This document shows, piece by piece, positions 6,423-13,736 of a stretch of DNA of 32,526 nucleotides. Position 1 is the stretch's first letter; every line of letters begins with the position of its first letter. A program made the position numbers and the translations under genes. The stretch is from a bacterium (GTDB lineage: Bacteria; Patescibacteriota; JABMPQ01; JAUVWW01): assembly GCA_030603885.1 (NCBI GenBank), contig JAUVWW010000003.1, positions 77,223 through 109,748 on the forward strand, in the 5' to 3' direction. The notes below the pieces were generated by a model, which was not told where the DNA came from, searched no databases, and was given only the letters and a program-made list of their open reading frames with translations.

Positions 6423-7343
6423 ATGGAACTAATTAAATTTCCAGGGGAAATAAGATACGTAGTCACGAACAGATGTCCATATACTTGTTATTATTGTCAT
6501 ACCGAAGGAATGCCCGGGCCACTTTATGGTCAAGAGGAATTAGATGCCGAAGACTATGCTTTCTTTTTTAAGATTGGAACTCAATTAGGCGTAAGGACAA
6601 TATCTATCTCAGGTGGTGAGCCTCTAGTAAGAGATGATATTTCAGATATAGTATCTGCTTTAAAGAAAAAAAGTGCATTTATTGAAATAACAACAAATGC
6701 TTATCTTGTAGATAGACATAAATCGATATGGAAAGACGTTGACGAAGTTCATGTTTCAATTGATAGTCTTGATGAGAAAGTCTACAAAAATATTACTAGA
6801 GTTAAAGGTTCATATAGAAAAGCCATTGATGGTATAAAATTTTTGAGTAGTCAAGATTTTAAGTTTTTCAAACTTAATAGCTGTAGTATTAGAGGATTAA
6901 ATACAAATCTAGGACAGATAAAGCAGTACATTGAATTTGCAAGAAGAGTAAATGCGATTCCAAGATATATAGAACTCTTTCCTGAAGAACTAGAAGGTTT
7001 TATTAGCCACGAAGAGTTATCCGATGTTTTGAATAAGATTGGTTATAAAGAAATTAGAAGACAACAAAGGAAAATAGTTTTACAAAAGAGTAACAATCTT
7101 ATTGAATTAATCTATATTTTTTGTACCTTGGCTCTTAAGCAAAAAAATCCAGAATCATACTGTTACAATAATAACGATGTATTTTTAACTCCAAATGGAG
7201 TATTGAAATATTGTATGTTAAGAGATAGATCAATAGATGTCTTAAAAGAAATAAAAGATAGAAATGGAAATAGGTTATTGACAAAAATTAGAAGGTCTTT
7301 TGAAAAATTAGGAAAAGATTGTCCATTAAAAAGAAAAATATGA
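6423..7343 (+). CDS. Radical SAM enzyme, MoaA/SPASM-like, substrate unknown
   Basis: A 306-residue protein. C18-xxx-C22-xx-C25 in NRCPYTCYYCHTEG holds the radical SAM [4Fe-4S] cluster, and GGEP at 64-67 is the SAM-binding motif, in a MoaA-like order (TNRC, SISGGEPL, ITTNAYL, VHVSIDSLDE). The C-terminal third has further cysteines C234, C247, C264 and C300, around a stretch CYNNNDVFLTPNGVLKYC that recalls the SPASM/twitch or MoaA auxiliary cluster (CNRxRLTADGxLxxC), but its C-C spacing is 16 rather than 13 and there is no C-terminal GG, so it is not MoaA itself. Its TGA overlaps the ATG of the aminotransferase, showing translational coupling. By analogy with BtrN of butirosin synthesis it may oxidise an alcohol that the aminotransferase then aminates; this is inference. 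No promoter was found in the 37-base gap before it. Confidence 0.8.
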   Translation: MELIKFPGEIRYVVTNRCPYTCYYCHTEGMPGPLYGQEELDAEDYAFFFKIGTQLGVRTISISGGEPLVRDDISDIVSALKKKSAFIEITTNAYLVDRHKSIWKDVDEVHVSIDSLDEKVYKNITRVKGSYRKAIDGIKFLSSQDFKFFKLNSCSIRGLNTNLGQIKQYIEFARRVNAIPRYIELFPEELEGFISHEELSDVLNKIGYKEIRRQQRKIVLQKSNNLIELIYIFCTLALKQKNPESYCYNNNDVFLTPNGVLKYCMLRDRSIDVLKEIKDRNGNRLLTKIRRSFEKLGKDCPLKRKI

Positions 7344-8584
7344 AGTTAGCAATTAAGGGTGGTAAAAAAAGTGTTACTTTTCCTCACCCTCATTTTAGCT
7401 GGCCACTTATAGAAAAGGAGGAAATAAAAGCTGTTACGACCTATCTCCAAAGTAGAAAGCCGATTTCTATAGATGGCCGAGAAGGAATTTACAAAGAGTT
7501 AGAAGACACGATTAAAAAATATTTCGGTGTCCGTTATGCTCTTCTTACAAATTCTGGTACAACTGCTTTACATTCAGCTTTTTTTGGCGTAGGGATAAAA
7601 CCCGGTGATGAAGTTATAGCTCCTACATACACTTTTCTAGCTACAGTAACTCCAATTTTTCATTGTGGTGGCATTCCTATCCTATGTGATGCCCAGACAG
7701 ATACTGGAAATGTCGATCCTAAAGATATAGAGGAGAGAGTAACTAAGAAAACGAAAGCAATAGTAGTTACCCATATGTTGGGGCATCCGGTAGAATTGGA
7801 TGAGATATGTCAGATAGCTAGGAGGCATAAACTTTTTTTGATTGAAGATTGTTCTCATGCCCATGGCGCTCTGTACAAAGAAAAGAAAGTAGGAACTTTT
7901 GGTGATGCTGCTTGCTTTAGTTTACAAGCACAAAAGATTATTACTGCCGGAGAGGGAGGATTTCTCATTACAAATGATCGAGAAATTTATGAAAGAGCTA
8001 TTTTACTGGGTCATTTTCGGGAACGTTGTAGGCAAGAAGTAAAGTTGCCATTTTATAAGCAATTTGTTGATACCGGGTATGGTTTAAAATATAGAATACA
8101 TCCTTTAGGAGCAGTAATCGCTTTAGTCCAATTTAAAAAATTAGATAAATGGATAAAATTACGAAGGGAGACTTTGAACTACTTTAGTAAGAAGCTAGAA
8201 GGAATTCCAGGAATAGAACCTCCAGAAACCAGAACATATGTTGATAGAGGTGCTTGGTATGGATATAAACCAAAGTATAAGCCAGAGGAATTGGATAATC
8301 TTCCTGTCCAAAAATATATTAAGGCTCTTCAAGCAGAAGGAGTAGAAATACATAAACCAGGCTCAAAGCCTCTACATCTACTTCCACTTTTTCAGATAGA
8401 AAATGATAGAATGTATGGTTTTACTAAGAAAACCTATAAAAGAGGAGATTTTCCGAAAGCAGAAAAATACTACGAAAGTATATTGAGTCTTCCCACCTTT
8501 ACACTCCCCCCAGAAAGAGATATAATAGATCAATATATAGAAGCATTCCAAAAAGTAGCTAATAATATTAAAGAGTTGGTATGA
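7340..8584 (+). CDS. DegT/DnrJ/EryC1/StrS-family PLP aminotransferase (StsC/BtrS-like)
   Basis: A 414-residue sugar or cyclitol aminotransferase. PLP-binding landmarks: NSGTTALHSAFFG (71-83), the APTYTFLATVTP strand (94-105), D170 in IEDCSHAHGA contacting the pyridine nitrogen, and the Schiff-base K199 in FSLQAQKIITAGEGG. The N-terminal HPHFSWPLIEKEEI and the GREGIYKELE motif resemble the secondary-metabolite inosose aminotransferases more than the nucleotide-sugar WecE type, but that subfamily call is from memory. ATG 7340 overlaps the preceding TGA (ATGA); TTG 7319 is less likely. The gene ends in another ATGA overlap with the Nudix gene. It would move an amino group from a donor (usually Glu/Gln) to a keto group on a small polyol or sugar. 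Confidence 0.85.
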   Translation: MKLAIKGGKKSVTFPHPHFSWPLIEKEEIKAVTTYLQSRKPISIDGREGIYKELEDTIKKYFGVRYALLTNSGTTALHSAFFGVGIKPGDEVIAPTYTFLATVTPIFHCGGIPILCDAQTDTGNVDPKDIEERVTKKTKAIVVTHMLGHPVELDEICQIARRHKLFLIEDCSHAHGALYKEKKVGTFGDAACFSLQAQKIITAGEGGFLITNDREIYERAILLGHFRERCRQEVKLPFYKQFVDTGYGLKYRIHPLGAVIALVQFKKLDKWIKLRRETLNYFSKKLEGIPGIEPPETRTYVDRGAWYGYKPKYKPEELDNLPVQKYIKALQAEGVEIHKPGSKPLHLLPLFQIENDRMYGFTKKTYKRGDFPKAEKYYESILSLPTFTLPPERDIIDQYIEAFQKVANNIKELV

Positions 8585-9012
8585 GAAAGAGTAAAATTCA
8601 AGCAATTGTAGTGGCTGGTGTTTTAATTAGAAAAGGAAAAGCATTGATTCTTCAGAGAAGTGATAAAGAGAAAATTTTACCAGGTATTTGGGAATTACCC
8701 AGTGGAAAAAAAGAATTTGGCGAGAATATAGAAGGAAGCTTGATAAGAGAATTTAAGGAAGAGACCGGAATAGATATCAAAGTCAGCAATCCTATTTCAG
8801 TCTTTGATTATAAGGTAGAAGAAAGAAATTGTATTCGAGAAACAACCCAAATAAACTTTTTAGTAGAGCCAAAAAATATCAAGTTCTCTGTAAGATTGGC
8901 TCCAGAACATCAGTCTTACACTTGGATAGCCAAAGAAGAAATTGATAACTATAAACTAACCAGTTCAACTAAAAAGGTACTCCTGAAAGCATTTGATATG
9001 TTTTCTTTATAA
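8581..9012 (+). CDS. Nudix hydrolase
   Basis: A 143-residue protein with a perfect Nudix box: G-x5-E-x7-REFKEETGI, starting in GKKEFGENIEG (about residues 42-64). Nudix enzymes cleave a nucleoside diphosphate linked to another group, with Mg bound by the EExxE glutamates. WELPSGKKEFGE is typical of MutT-like members, and IAKEEI near the C terminus is common. The substrate is unknown. As the third gene of the coupled radical SAM-aminotransferase operon (ATGA overlap at 8581-8584), it could trim an NDP-linked intermediate or clear a by-product, which is inference from position. No Shine-Dalgarno is needed given coupling. Confidence 0.88.
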   Translation: MRKSKIQAIVVAGVLIRKGKALILQRSDKEKILPGIWELPSGKKEFGENIEGSLIREFKEETGIDIKVSNPISVFDYKVEERNCIRETTQINFLVEPKNIKFSVRLAPEHQSYTWIAKEEIDNYKLTSSTKKVLLKAFDMFSL

Positions 9013-9021
9013 AACCTTTTA

Positions 9022-9032
9022 CAAAGGAGGGG
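9022..9032 (+). promoter_or_regulatory. Strong Shine-Dalgarno of the GreA-like gene
   Basis: CAAAGGAGGGG ends two bases before ATG 9035, with the AGGAGG core five bases or so from it, and decides against the in-frame upstream ATG at 8993. Such a site is rare among the forward genes here. Confidence 0.75.
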
Positions 9033-9034
9033 CT

Positions 9035-9556
9035 ATGTATGACCATTATATGACCAGCAAGACTTATAAGAGAATGCACAGTAAGGTAGAAGAGATTGAA
9101 AATCGATTGAAAAAAGAGCTACCTAAAAAGTTCGGTGCCTTCGAGAATTATGATTGGATGGATGATGCGCCCTATGAGGCTTTACAAGATAAGCAGCAAG
9201 AACTTATTCGAGAACTGAGAAGACTATATAGAAGGATGAGTGGAAGGATAGGGATAATAGACGGGATGGACGACTTGCCTGAAGAAATAGTTACTATAGG
9301 TAAAGAGGTAGATCTTGTTAATCTTAATACTAGTGAAGAGGAAGTTTATTACATCTTAGGACCAGAAGATATAGATACCTATAGAGATGATCCTGAGTTC
9401 GAACGAGGGACAGTCATTTCTTATGCCAGCCCTATAGCCAAAGCACTATTTGGCAAAGGAGTAGATGCAATAGTTACCCTAGGAAATAGGGAGTTTAGAC
9501 ACACATGTAGGATTGTGAAACTGAGACAGCTATTTGGCAAAAGGGGTGATCAGTGA
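9035..9556 (+). CDS. GreA/GreB-family transcript cleavage factor-like protein
   Basis: A 173-residue protein. Residues 1-70 form a helical, likely coiled-coil region with an acidic turn, YDWMDDAPYEALQDKQ (39-54), in the place of the GDLSENAEYxAAKE tip of GreA that reaches the RNA polymerase active site; acids are present, but the sequence is clearly diverged. The C-terminal domain carries the Gre signature: VDLVNLNTSEEEVYYILGP (92-110), then GTVISYASPIAKALFGKGVD (125-144), matching the SPLGxALxGKxxGD region. It probably acts with RNA polymerase, though it may be a Gre-like regulator rather than a cleavage factor. ATG 9035 is set by a strong AGGAGG, 22 bases after the Nudix stop. Its stop lies inside the terminator. 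Confidence 0.8.
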   Translation: MYDHYMTSKTYKRMHSKVEEIENRLKKELPKKFGAFENYDWMDDAPYEALQDKQQELIRELRRLYRRMSGRIGIIDGMDDLPEEIVTIGKEVDLVNLNTSEEEVYYILGPEDIDTYRDDPEFERGTVISYASPIAKALFGKGVDAIVTLGNREFRHTCRIVKLRQLFGKRGDQ

Positions 9557-9578
9557 GATACATTGATTACCCCTTTTT
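9539..9578 (+). terminator. Terminator after the GreA-like gene
   Basis: Stem 9539-9552 with 9564-9577 has one mismatch and ends in a T-run. It overlaps the stop codon at 9554-9556. The rest of the 203-base gap to 9760 shows only a possible -10 near its end. Confidence 0.8.
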
Positions 9579-9732
9579 ACTTTTAATTTCTTGTAGTATC
9601 TCCCCTTATAAATCCAAAGTGTTCTGAATGTTAGGCCAATTTCGAAACAAAGTATTACAAGACATATAAAAATATTTGCTCTTAGGGAACACTGATGGGA
9701 ATTGGCTAAAATTTTCAAATATTTATTTTTTA

Positions 9733-9741
9733 TGTTAAATT
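9733..9741 (+). promoter_or_regulatory. Extended -10 upstream of the CYTH gene
   Basis: TGT-TAAATT with no clear -35; it follows the terminator and lies 19 bases before the start codon. Confidence 0.35.
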
Positions 9742-9759
9742 AAACAAAGGATATAAACC

Positions 9760-10326
9760 ATGGAAATCGAATTAAGAGCCTTTGTAAAAAATCTAAAAGA
9801 GATTGAAAGAAGATTAATAAACCTTAAAGCAAAGAAAATCACCAGAGAACATATTATTGATTGGTGGTATTGTCCAAAGGAGTTTAAGAAGTTCAAAGAA
9901 ATACATCAGCACAAACCAGGATCGTATGGTTTACGTATCAGAAAAAGAATCTCTCATAATAAAGAATATTATGAGCTTAACTGTAAGGTCCTGGAAAAAA
10001 GAGGTGATCACAGAGCTTTTCATGAGTATGAGACTCAACTGTCTGATTATAAACAAGCAGGCAAAATTTTAGAAGGAATAGGATTTAAGATATTTTGTGT
10101 CTTGGATAAAATCAGAACCACTTATAAGCTGGGAAGGTGTCTTGTGAATCTTGAAGATATAAAAAAATCCCCCCCTGTAATAGAACTGGAAATAAAAGCT
10201 CATAAGAAAATAAAACAACACAAAAAGCATCTTGGGGAGATACTGAGAAAATTAGGGGTAGAGAAAAAAGATGAGATTGAAACTAGCATTACCAATCTTT
10301 ATATGAAACAATATGCTTTTAAATAA
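9760..10326 (+). CDS. CYTH-domain protein (adenylate cyclase class IV / thiamine-triphosphatase family)
   Basis: 188 residues covering a single CYTH domain. The fold forms a beta-barrel tunnel that binds triphosphates with acidic and basic residues. The N-terminal signature ExExK appears as EIELRA (E2, E4, with Arg instead of Lys). Later strands carry SYGLRIRKRI (53-62), YYELNCKVL (68-76), FHEYETQL (86-93), IRTTYKLGRCLVNLEDI (about 119-135) and VIELEIKA (about 140-147), in the CYTH order of alternating basic and acidic strand motifs. The exact reaction cannot be assigned; inorganic triphosphatase is the commonest activity in the family. A weak AAAGGA precedes ATG 9760, and a terminator follows at 10349, so it is probably monocistronic. 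Confidence 0.78.
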   Translation: MEIELRAFVKNLKEIERRLINLKAKKITREHIIDWWYCPKEFKKFKEIHQHKPGSYGLRIRKRISHNKEYYELNCKVLEKRGDHRAFHEYETQLSDYKQAGKILEGIGFKIFCVLDKIRTTYKLGRCLVNLEDIKKSPPVIELEIKAHKKIKQHKKHLGEILRKLGVEKKDEIETSITNLYMKQYAFK

Positions 10327-10348
10327 AATTTTAGAAAATACTTACAAT

Positions 10349-10378
10349 AAAGAGAGGTTCAAGTCTGCCTCTCTTTTG
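10349..10378 (+). terminator. Terminator after the CYTH gene
   Basis: AAAGAGAGG (10349-10357) pairs with CCTCTCTTT (10368-10376), loop of 10, then T. Confidence 0.75.
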
Positions 10379-10402
10379 ATTTATATAAATTTATGATAAG
10401 AT
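10376..10402 (+). promoter_or_regulatory. Possible promoter of yqeY
   Basis: TTGATT (10376-10381), a 15-bp spacer and extended -10 TGA-TAAGAT (10397-10402). The spacing is short; the region is AT-rich, so chance matches are likely. Confidence 0.35.
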
Positions 10403-10460
10403 TAATATAAATTATAAAAAATTATAACAAATGACTCTCTAAACTAATTTTTAAAAGTAT

Positions 10461-10916
10461 ATGCCAAAATTACTCCAAAAAATCGAAGAGGATCTAAAAA
10501 AGGCTGTCATGGAGAGAGATGAGGTTAAAATCTCTACTTTGAGAATGATTATTACTGATATTCACAATGAAGAGATTGCTAAAAAGAAAAGAGGTAAATT
10601 GACCGATGAGGAAATACAAGAAGTTATCCAGAGATCAGTTAAGAAACATAAAGATTCTATTGAGGCTTTCAAAAAAGGTGGCCGGGAAGATTTGGTTAAA
10701 AAAGAAAAAGAGGAAATGGAGATCTTGGTTGGATATCTGCCCAAACAGTTTACTAAAGAAGAGATAGAAAAGATTGTAAAAGATGCTATTACTAAAACAG
10801 GAGCAACCTCAATGGCTGATATAGGAAAAGTGATGGGTCAGGTTATGGGACAGGTAAAAGGTAAAGCTGAAGGGAGGGTAGTGAGTGAAATAGTAAAAGA
10901 GCAGCTGAGTAAATAG
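10461..10916 (+). CDS. yqeY: YqeY/GatB-tail family protein
   Basis: A 151-residue helical protein of the YqeY family, related to the tRNA-binding tail of GatB and of some glutaminyl-tRNA synthetases. Family features: LLQKIEEDLKKAVMERDEVK, STLRMIITDIHNEEI, LTDEEIQEVIQRSVKKHKDS, IEAFKKGGREDLV, EMEILVGYLPKQFTKEEIE and MADIGKVMGQVMGQVKGKAEG near the C terminus. Length and order match a free-standing YqeY. It may assist tRNA recognition or amidation; its role is unproven. No Shine-Dalgarno is present; a CTAAA element lies 22 bases before the ATG. The capA-like gene follows after 18 bases. Confidence 0.9.
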   Translation: MPKLLQKIEEDLKKAVMERDEVKISTLRMIITDIHNEEIAKKKRGKLTDEEIQEVIQRSVKKHKDSIEAFKKGGREDLVKKEKEEMEILVGYLPKQFTKEEIEKIVKDAITKTGATSMADIGKVMGQVMGQVKGKAEGRVVSEIVKEQLSK

Positions 10917-10934
10917 CTATAGATTCCTAAAACT

Positions 10935-12041
10935 ATGAGAAATAGAATAATATTTGCCATTTTTGCTATTGGCCTTTTAGCCTTTGTTTTTTATTTTTGT
11001 TTTGCTGATCTTATTTTTGTCCAAAAATCTGATTTTATTTCTAACGTTTTAAGAAGTGAAGCAAGTCAGTTTGCCTCACAAGAGGAGGAGGAAATAAAGC
11101 CAGAAAAAGTTGGGACTACTTTATTAGCTGTTGGTGACATTATGCTCTCTCGACATGTGGGAACCAGGATCCGTCAGGCTCAAGATAATATTTTACCTTT
11201 CCGAAAATTAAAAGATGAACTTAGCCAGGCAGATATTACCTTTGGAAATCTCGAGTCTCCTTTCTATAACAAAGGTCCTCTAATAACAAGTGGCATGGTT
11301 TTTAAGGCAGAACCCGAGACTATTGAAGGACTTGTTATCTCTGGTTTCGATATTTTATCATTAGCTAATAATCATTTTGGGGATCGAAGAGAGGAGGCTA
11401 TGGTTTATACATTCAAGCACTTAAGAGAAAACGGCATTAAATTTATTGGTGCAGGAGAAAACTTTAAAGAAGCCCATGCTCCAACTTTTCTTAATCATGA
11501 GGGTATTAGGTTTGCCTTTTTAGCCTATGATACCCCTACAGTTACCCCATCTTCTTATGCTGCTACAGAAGAGAAGCCGGGTTTGGCTTTTATGGATGTG
11601 GAGCAATTAAAGAAAGACATAGCTAAAGCAAAAAGAAGGACGGAAGTAGTGATTGTCTCCATGCATGCTGGAACAGAATATACCAACCAACCTAACCAGG
11701 CACAAAAAGATTTTGCTCACACTGCCTGTGAAGCTGGGGCTAGCCTGGTTTTAGGTCATCATCCTCATGTGGTTCAGATCACAGAACAATATAATGATTG
11801 TTATATTATCTATAGCCTAGGTAATTTTGTCTTTGATCAGATGTGGTCAGAAGAAACAAGGGAAGGAGTGATGGCTAAGTGCAAGTTTGAAGATGAAGAG
11901 TTAAAGAAGATAGAATTTATTCCTATAAAAATAGAAGATTATAACCAACCAAGATTGGCTCATGATTCTGAAAGCAAGGAAATATTAAAAAGAATGAATT
12001 TAGACAAAACTACTTTTGAGTTTAATCAAATTGTGGATTAA
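10935..12041 (+). CDS. CapA-family metallophosphatase-like protein, membrane-anchored
   Basis: 368 residues. An N-terminal membrane helix (about 5-24) anchors an extracytoplasmic CapA/PgsA domain of the calcineurin-like superfamily. Motifs in order: AVGDIMLSRHVG (65-76), FGNLESP (103-109), SLANNHFGD (142-150), SMHAGTEY (242-249), LGHHPHVVQ (273-281) and YSLGNFVF (293-300); these supply the Asp/Asn/His metal ligands. CapA proteins take part in poly-gamma-glutamate capsule assembly in Bacillus, but many lineages have CapA without the synthase genes, and capB/capC are not seen here. A general role in envelope polymer processing is the safer reading. CTAAA lies 8 bases before the ATG. Probably co-transcribed with yqeY. 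Confidence 0.85.
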   Translation: MRNRIIFAIFAIGLLAFVFYFCFADLIFVQKSDFISNVLRSEASQFASQEEEEIKPEKVGTTLLAVGDIMLSRHVGTRIRQAQDNILPFRKLKDELSQADITFGNLESPFYNKGPLITSGMVFKAEPETIEGLVISGFDILSLANNHFGDRREEAMVYTFKHLRENGIKFIGAGENFKEAHAPTFLNHEGIRFAFLAYDTPTVTPSSYAATEEKPGLAFMDVEQLKKDIAKAKRRTEVVIVSMHAGTEYTNQPNQAQKDFAHTACEAGASLVLGHHPHVVQITEQYNDCYIIYSLGNFVFDQMWSEETREGVMAKCKFEDEELKKIEFIPIKIEDYNQPRLAHDSESKEILKRMNLDKTTFEFNQIVD

Positions 12042-12078
12042 TCATTTTTATTTTTGTGTTAGGATTAATACAGTCGAT

Positions 12079-12084
12079 TATAAT
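12079..12084 (+). promoter_or_regulatory. -10 box upstream of the exporter operon
   Basis: Consensus TATAAT in the 69-base gap before the adaptor gene; no good -35 at 16-18 bp. Expected start about 20 bases before the ATG. Confidence 0.4.
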
Positions 12085-12110
12085 TAAAAATATCAACTAA
12101 CCTAAAAATT

Positions 12111-12995
12111 ATGAAAAAATCAATCATCGTAGCCATTATTGTCGTCGTCTTAGTAATAATTGGTCTTTTCTTCTATTTTAGGCCAGCCAATCAAGTGAGG
12201 ATTATAGAAGTGGAGGCAGCTAAAGTAGAAATAGGGTCACTTTCTAAAATTGTTTCTGCCTCAGGAAATCTTAAGCCAGAAAGAGAAATCTCTTTGACCA
12301 GCGAGAGAGGAGATATAGTGAAAGAAATTCTAAAACGAGTAGGAGACGAGGTAAAGAAAGACGATGTTTTAATTAGGTTTGAAAATAACTTTGAGTTAAA
12401 AAGTCCCATCGAGGGAAAAGTATTAACCCTGGATGTTGTAGAAGGGCAAAGAATGCAAGTAAGCCAAGCTTTGCCAGCTTTTTCTGGTCAACAAACTGCT
12501 ATTATTACCATTGCCGATTTTGATCCTTTGATAGTCGAAGTAGAAATAGATGAAACAGATATTATAAATATAGCCAAAGAACAAGAAACAAAAATTACTT
12601 TAGATGCTTATCCAGACAAAGAATTATCTGGCAAAGTAGTTGAGATTGGGATTAGTCCTCTTCAAGCTATGCCAGGAGAATCTCCTACTTATCTTGTGAA
12701 GATAGAGATTCAAAATAGTCAAGAAATTAATCGAGCTGGACTTTCTTCAGATGTAGAAATTAAAGTGGAAACTAAAGAAGATATATTATATGTGTCTTAT
12801 GAAGCAGTCTTTGAGGAGGAAAATAAATACTTTGTCTTTGAAGTAGAAAATGAAATGGCTAAGAAGACCGAGGTCAAAATTGGCCTAGAGACAGATGATT
12901 ACTATGAGACAGTCTCTGGATTAGAGAGAGAGGATATGGTCATTGTTTCTGATTTGGACAAAGTGGCGGATGGGCAGAAAGTGAAGATTAAATAA
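12111..12995 (+). CDS. HlyD/MacA-type periplasmic adaptor of an ABC exporter
   Basis: 294 residues. One N-terminal membrane helix (about 4-23) is followed by a membrane-fusion-protein core: VSASGNLKPEREISLTS (about 49-65), a lipoyl-like half motif GDIVKEILKRVGDEVKKDDVLIRFE (68-92), the second half SPIEGKVLTLDVVEGQRM (about 98-115), then a beta-barrel region with LIVEVEIDETDI and a C-terminal region with GLSSDVEIKVET and GLEREDMVIVS. It lacks the long alpha-hairpin of Gram-negative MacA, since the two lipoyl halves are almost adjacent; this fits adaptors of cells without a TolC-reaching assembly. It is first of a run with the ATPase and permease. CTAAA lies 9 bases upstream of the ATG and no Shine-Dalgarno is seen. 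Confidence 0.85.
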   Translation: MKKSIIVAIIVVVLVIIGLFFYFRPANQVRIIEVEAAKVEIGSLSKIVSASGNLKPEREISLTSERGDIVKEILKRVGDEVKKDDVLIRFENNFELKSPIEGKVLTLDVVEGQRMQVSQALPAFSGQQTAIITIADFDPLIVEVEIDETDIINIAKEQETKITLDAYPDKELSGKVVEIGISPLQAMPGESPTYLVKIEIQNSQEINRAGLSSDVEIKVETKEDILYVSYEAVFEEENKYFVFEVENEMAKKTEVKIGLETDDYYETVSGLEREDMVIVSDLDKVADGQKVKIK

Positions 12996-13028
12996 CATCT
13001 AAACATAACGAAGGGCAGTGATGCTTAA

Positions 13029-13715
13029 ATGTATCTCATTGAAACCAAAAATCTAACCAAAATTTATAGACTAGGAGAAGTTAAGGTACCAGCTCTTCAA
13101 GGGGTTGATCTTAAAGTCAAAAAAGGAGAATTTGTATCCATTATTGGTCCTTCAGGTTCTGGTAAATCAACCTTAATGCATTTGATTGGGGCTTTAGATA
13201 CCCCAACCTCAGGATCTTATAAATTAGAAGGAGAGGAGATGTCGAAAAAAAGTCAGAGTGAGCTGGCTAATATTCGTCTAACAAAGATTGGTTTTATTTT
13301 TCAATTTTTTAATCTTTTACCCAGATTAACCGCTTTGCAAAATGTAGAATTGCCCATGGTTTATCAGGGATTGCCACCAAAGGAGCGTAGACAAAAGGCC
13401 CTTGAAGTTCTAAAGTACTTAGGATTAGAAAAACGCATCAGTCATAGACCCGGTGAGCTTTCCGGAGGAGAGCAGCAAAGAGTGTCTATTGCCCGATCTT
13501 TAGTTAATGATCCTGAAATAATCTTAGCTGATGAGCCAACGGGAAATTTAGATACTAAAACTGGACGCGATATTCTTAAGATTATAGATAATCTAAACGA
13601 GAAAGAAGGAAAAACAATTATTATAGTTACTCATGAATATGATATTACCAAGTATACAGATAGAATCATTACTTTAAAAGATGGAAGGATTGTAAAGGAT
13701 GAAAAAGTAATTTAG
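13029..13715 (+). CDS. ABC transporter ATPase, MacB/LolD type
   Basis: 228 residues, a complete nucleotide-binding domain. Walker A GPSGSGKST (40-48), Q-loop Q92 in FIFQFFNLLP, signature LSGGEQQ (144-150), Walker B IILADEPTGNLD (164-175) and switch H202 in IVTHEYD. The QFFNLLPRLTALQNVELPM region is typical of the LolD/FtsE/MacB ATPases that pair with FtsX-like permeases and drive mechanotransmission rather than bulk transport. It sits 33 bases after the adaptor and 21 before the permease, so the three form one exporter. The substrate is unknown; peptides, lipoproteins or antimicrobials are typical for the family. Confidence 0.95.
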   Translation: MYLIETKNLTKIYRLGEVKVPALQGVDLKVKKGEFVSIIGPSGSGKSTLMHLIGALDTPTSGSYKLEGEEMSKKSQSELANIRLTKIGFIFQFFNLLPRLTALQNVELPMVYQGLPPKERRQKALEVLKYLGLEKRISHRPGELSGGEQQRVSIARSLVNDPEIILADEPTGNLDTKTGRDILKIIDNLNEKEGKTIIIVTHEYDITKYTDRIITLKDGRIVKDEKVI

Positions 13716-13736
13716 CAACTTAATAAGGTTTTAGAC

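Noticed and set aside
6423-7343. Assignment as MoaA of molybdopterin synthesis
   Set aside because: Auxiliary Cys spacing differs, the C-terminal GG is missing, and no other moa genes are near.
6423-9012. Radical SAM plus Nudix as a prokaryotic viperin-like defence locus
   Set aside because: The cluster motif (NRCPYTCYYC), auxiliary cysteines and aminotransferase partner fit MoaA/SPASM-type enzymes rather than viperin, and there is no nucleotide kinase next to it.
9530-9718. Reverse ORF in the gap after the GreA-like gene
   Set aside because: Overlaps the terminator, lacks a start signal, and its sequence resembles no family.
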